Notes under the pieces: model-generated
What the model saw: the letters and a program-made list of their open reading frames with translations, nothing else
Databases searched by the model: none
Told to the model about the DNA's origin: nothing
Assembly: GCA_026125835.1 (NCBI GenBank)
Contig: JAHCKJ010000108.1
Coordinates: forward strand, 1-7,152
Direction of reading: 5' to 3'
DNA from: Sphingopyxis sp.
Lineage (GTDB): Bacteria; Pseudomonadota; Alphaproteobacteria; Sphingomonadales; Sphingomonadaceae
Length of the DNA stretch: 7,152 nt
Program-made: the position numbers and the translations under genes
In this document: in pieces, positions 5,758 through 7,152 of the stretch
Numbering within the stretch: position 1 is the first letter of the stretch
Layout: the number at the start of each line of letters is the position of its first letter

Positions 5758-7086
5758 TTATGCCGCGTCGGCATCCTTGTCGTTGCGGTTCGCGGCGCGG
5801 CGGCGCGCGACGAGCGCGGCGGCGGCGGCGCCGAACAGCAGCAGCATCGGCGGCGCGGGAACCGGCGTCGGGTTGCCCGACGAGCTGCTGGTGCTGCTCG
5901 ACGATGACGACGAAGAAGAAGAGGAAGAGGACGACGACGAACTGCTGCTCGACGACGAAGAGGAAGAACCGGTGCTGCCGCTCGAGCCGAAGCTGCTGCT
6001 GCCGCCGGTGGCGCCCGACGAGGTCGCGCCGCTCGACGTGCTGCTGCTCGACGAGGAGGACGAGGAGGATGACGACGAGCTCGACGACGAACCGCCCGAA
6101 CTGCCACCCGAGCCGCCGGAACCACCCGAACTGCTGCTCGAACCGCCGGAGCTTCCGCTCGAACCGCTTGAGCCTCCCGAGCTGCCATGCGATGAGCTGC
6201 CCCAGCCCGAACTGCCGTGCGACGATCCGCCCTTCGACGAACTGCCGCCCGACGAGGACGAACTGGACGACGAGGAGGAAGAGGACGAAGACGAGCTCGA
6301 GGACGAGCTGCTGCTCGACGACGTTGAACTGATCCCGCCGGTTGATGTCGACACGCCTCCGGTCGAGGTGCTGACGCCCCCCGTGGAAGTAGAAACACCA
6401 CCCGTCGACGTCGAAACGCCCCCGGTGGAGGTCGAGACGCCGCCGGTCGAGGTCGAGACGCCGCCGGTCGAGGTCGAGACGCCGCCGGTAGAAGTCGAGA
6501 TACCGCCCGTCGAGGTGGTCGAACTGATGCCGCCCGTCGAGGTCGAGACGCCGCCGGTCGAAGTCGAGGTGCTGACGCCGCCGGTCGAGGTCGACACGCC
6601 GCCCGACGTGCTGCTCGACGTGGAACTGATACCGCCGGTGGTGGTCGAGGTCACGACGATGCTGCCGCTGCTGCCACCGCTGCTGCCGCCAAAGAAGCCG
6701 CCGAAAAAGCCGCCGCCGAACCCGCCGCCAAACCCGCCGCCGATGACGGTCACGCCGCCGCCGCTGCCGCCGCCTTCAAAACCGCCGCGCTGCGGGAAGG
6801 GGGCATAGGGGATGGGGGGCAGGGGGATCGTCTGGGTGACGACCTGCGTCTGCGGGGTCGCGGTGCGGACAACGCGCTGGGTGGTCACGACGCGGCGGAC
6901 ACGCTTCACCGGCTTGCGCGCCGCATGACGTTTGCGGACAACCTTTTTCGCCGGTCCGGCGCAAGGCGAGCAGGACTGGGCCGCGCGCGCCTTCGGCACA
7001 TCGGTGACCTGCATTGCACCACTTCCGATCAGCGCGCCGCCGCAAGTGCAGGCACAAAGCTTCGCGAGGGCCATTCGGACAGACAT
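5758..7086 (-). CDS. Ser/Gly/Thr-rich secreted repeat protein with PEP-CTERM-like sorting tail
   Basis: A 442-residue low-complexity protein, probably exported and anchored or processed at the envelope. A signal-like N terminus (1-36) ends KARA before AQ. It holds an unusual C11-A-C-T-C15 and is followed by C39-S-P-C42. Next come a basic segment rich in Lys/Arg (47-66), a Gly/Phe-rich stretch (101-141), a GGVSTST-type repeat (about 151-255), 24 consecutive serines (256-279), a Gly/Ser region with scattered Lys, His and Trp, and two more long Ser runs. The tail has VPAPP (409-413), a hydrophobic segment (414-427) and R428-R-R, the layout of PEP-CTERM/VPLPA-CTERM signals recognised by exosortases, but continues 12 residues past the arginines. 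ATG 7086 is chosen over 7140 because it gives a cleaner signal and follows a purine-rich tract. The specific role is unknown; a glycosylated surface stalk is inferred. Confidence 0.82.
   Translation of the reverse strand: MSVRMALAKLCACTCGGALIGSGAMQVTDVPKARAAQSCSPCAGPAKKVVRKRHAARKPVKRVRRVVTTQRVVRTATPQTQVVTQTIPLPPIPYAPFPQRGGFEGGGSGGGVTVIGGGFGGGFGGGFFGGFFGGSSGGSSGSIVVTSTTTGGISSTSSSTSGGVSTSTGGVSTSTSTGGVSTSTGGISSTTSTGGISTSTGGVSTSTGGVSTSTGGVSTSTGGVSTSTGGVSTSTGGVSTSTGGVSTSTGGISSTSSSSSSSSSSSSSSSSSSSSSSSSGGSSSKGGSSHGSSGWGSSSHGSSGGSSGSSGSSGGSSSSSGGSGGSGGSSGGSSSSSSSSSSSSSSSSSTSSGATSSGATGGSSSFGSSGSTGSSSSSSSSSSSSSSSSSSSSSSSSSTSSSSGNPTPVPAPPMLLLFGAAAAALVARRRAANRNDKDADAA
6353..6628 (-). repeat. 21-nt in-frame tandem repeat array encoding GGVSTST
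   Basis: Twelve consecutive units. On the plus strand seven are 21 nt (6353-6499), followed by units of 27, 21, 27, 21 and 33 nt. The units at 6437-6457 and 6458-6478 are identical, and the next (6479-6499) differs at two positions. Outer copies differ mostly at synonymous sites while the heptapeptide is kept. Length variants differ by 6 or 12 nt, adding two or four Ser/Thr-rich residues, so the frame is never broken. Confidence 0.88.
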
Positions 7087-7089
7087 AGG

Positions 7090-7105
7090 TTTCTCTTTCT
7101 TTCCC
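7090..7105 (-). promoter_or_regulatory. Purine-rich ribosome binding region of the Ser-rich gene
   Basis: The minus strand reads GGGAAAGAAAGAGAAA directly before CCT and the ATG at 7086. It supports this start over the in-frame ATG at 7140, which would make this tract coding (KKEK). It is not a strict GGAGG, so the support is moderate. Confidence 0.5.
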
Positions 7106-7152
7106 GTTGCAGGTGCGAAGCGCCATCCACCGACACCCATCCCACCTTCGCT

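Noticed and set aside
5720..6808. A 362-codon plus-strand open frame rich in Asp, Glu, Leu and Pro
   Set aside because: It is the complement of the Ser/Gly repeat gene. The minus-strand reading has a ribosome binding region, export signal, sorting tail and terminator; the plus reading has none of these.
7087..7140. Start of the Ser-rich gene at ATG 7140
   Set aside because: It would put 18 mixed residues before the signal and use up the purine-rich tract as coding sequence. ATG 7086 is better, though this start is not excluded.

Overview
The window is GC-rich, gene-dense bacterial chromosome. The protein families, the alphaproteobacterial-style serS-surE-nlpD gene order, the PEP-CTERM-like tail with a VPAPP signature and the two types of intergenic inverted repeat point to a sphingomonad (Sphingomonadaceae; Sphingopyxis-like is my best guess). 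This is inference from sequence character. No rRNA marker is present and no database was searched.

Layout, left to right. (1) 1-782, minus strand: the N-terminal 260 codons of rimO (ribosomal protein S12 methylthiotransferase), running off the left edge. (2) 876-1205, plus strand: a small DUF423 membrane protein, divergent from rimO. (3) 1202-5631, minus strand: a probable four-gene operon transcribed right to left in the order serS, surE, an nlpD-like lipoprotein, and a two-TM RCK potassium channel. The last two overlap by ATGA. The channel's stop overlaps the DUF423 stop tail to tail. The two gaps inside the operon (serS-surE and surE-nlpD) each hold a different REP-like inverted repeat. 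(4) 5682-5712: a strong intrinsic terminator on the minus strand. (5) 5758-7086, minus strand: a 442-residue Ser/Gly/Thr-rich secreted protein with a PEP-CTERM-like sorting tail, a 24-serine run and a 21-nt tandem repeat array. About 66 bp upstream of it remain in the window.

How the genes fit together. rimO and serS serve translation and ribosome modification. surE is a stationary-phase nucleotidase. The nlpD-like protein has a LytM/M23 fold without most zinc ligands, so it is more likely an activator of a cell-wall amidase than a peptidase. The coupled potassium channel is the least expected operon member. The Ser-rich protein is the most distinctive gene: it looks like a surface-exposed, possibly glycosylated stalk handled by an exosortase-type system, and has its own terminator separating it from serS. 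I see no defence system, CRISPR array, transposase, tRNA or rRNA. The most interesting items are the Ser-rich repeat protein, the covarying REP-like pair beside the surE ribosome binding site, and the nlpD-channel coupling.
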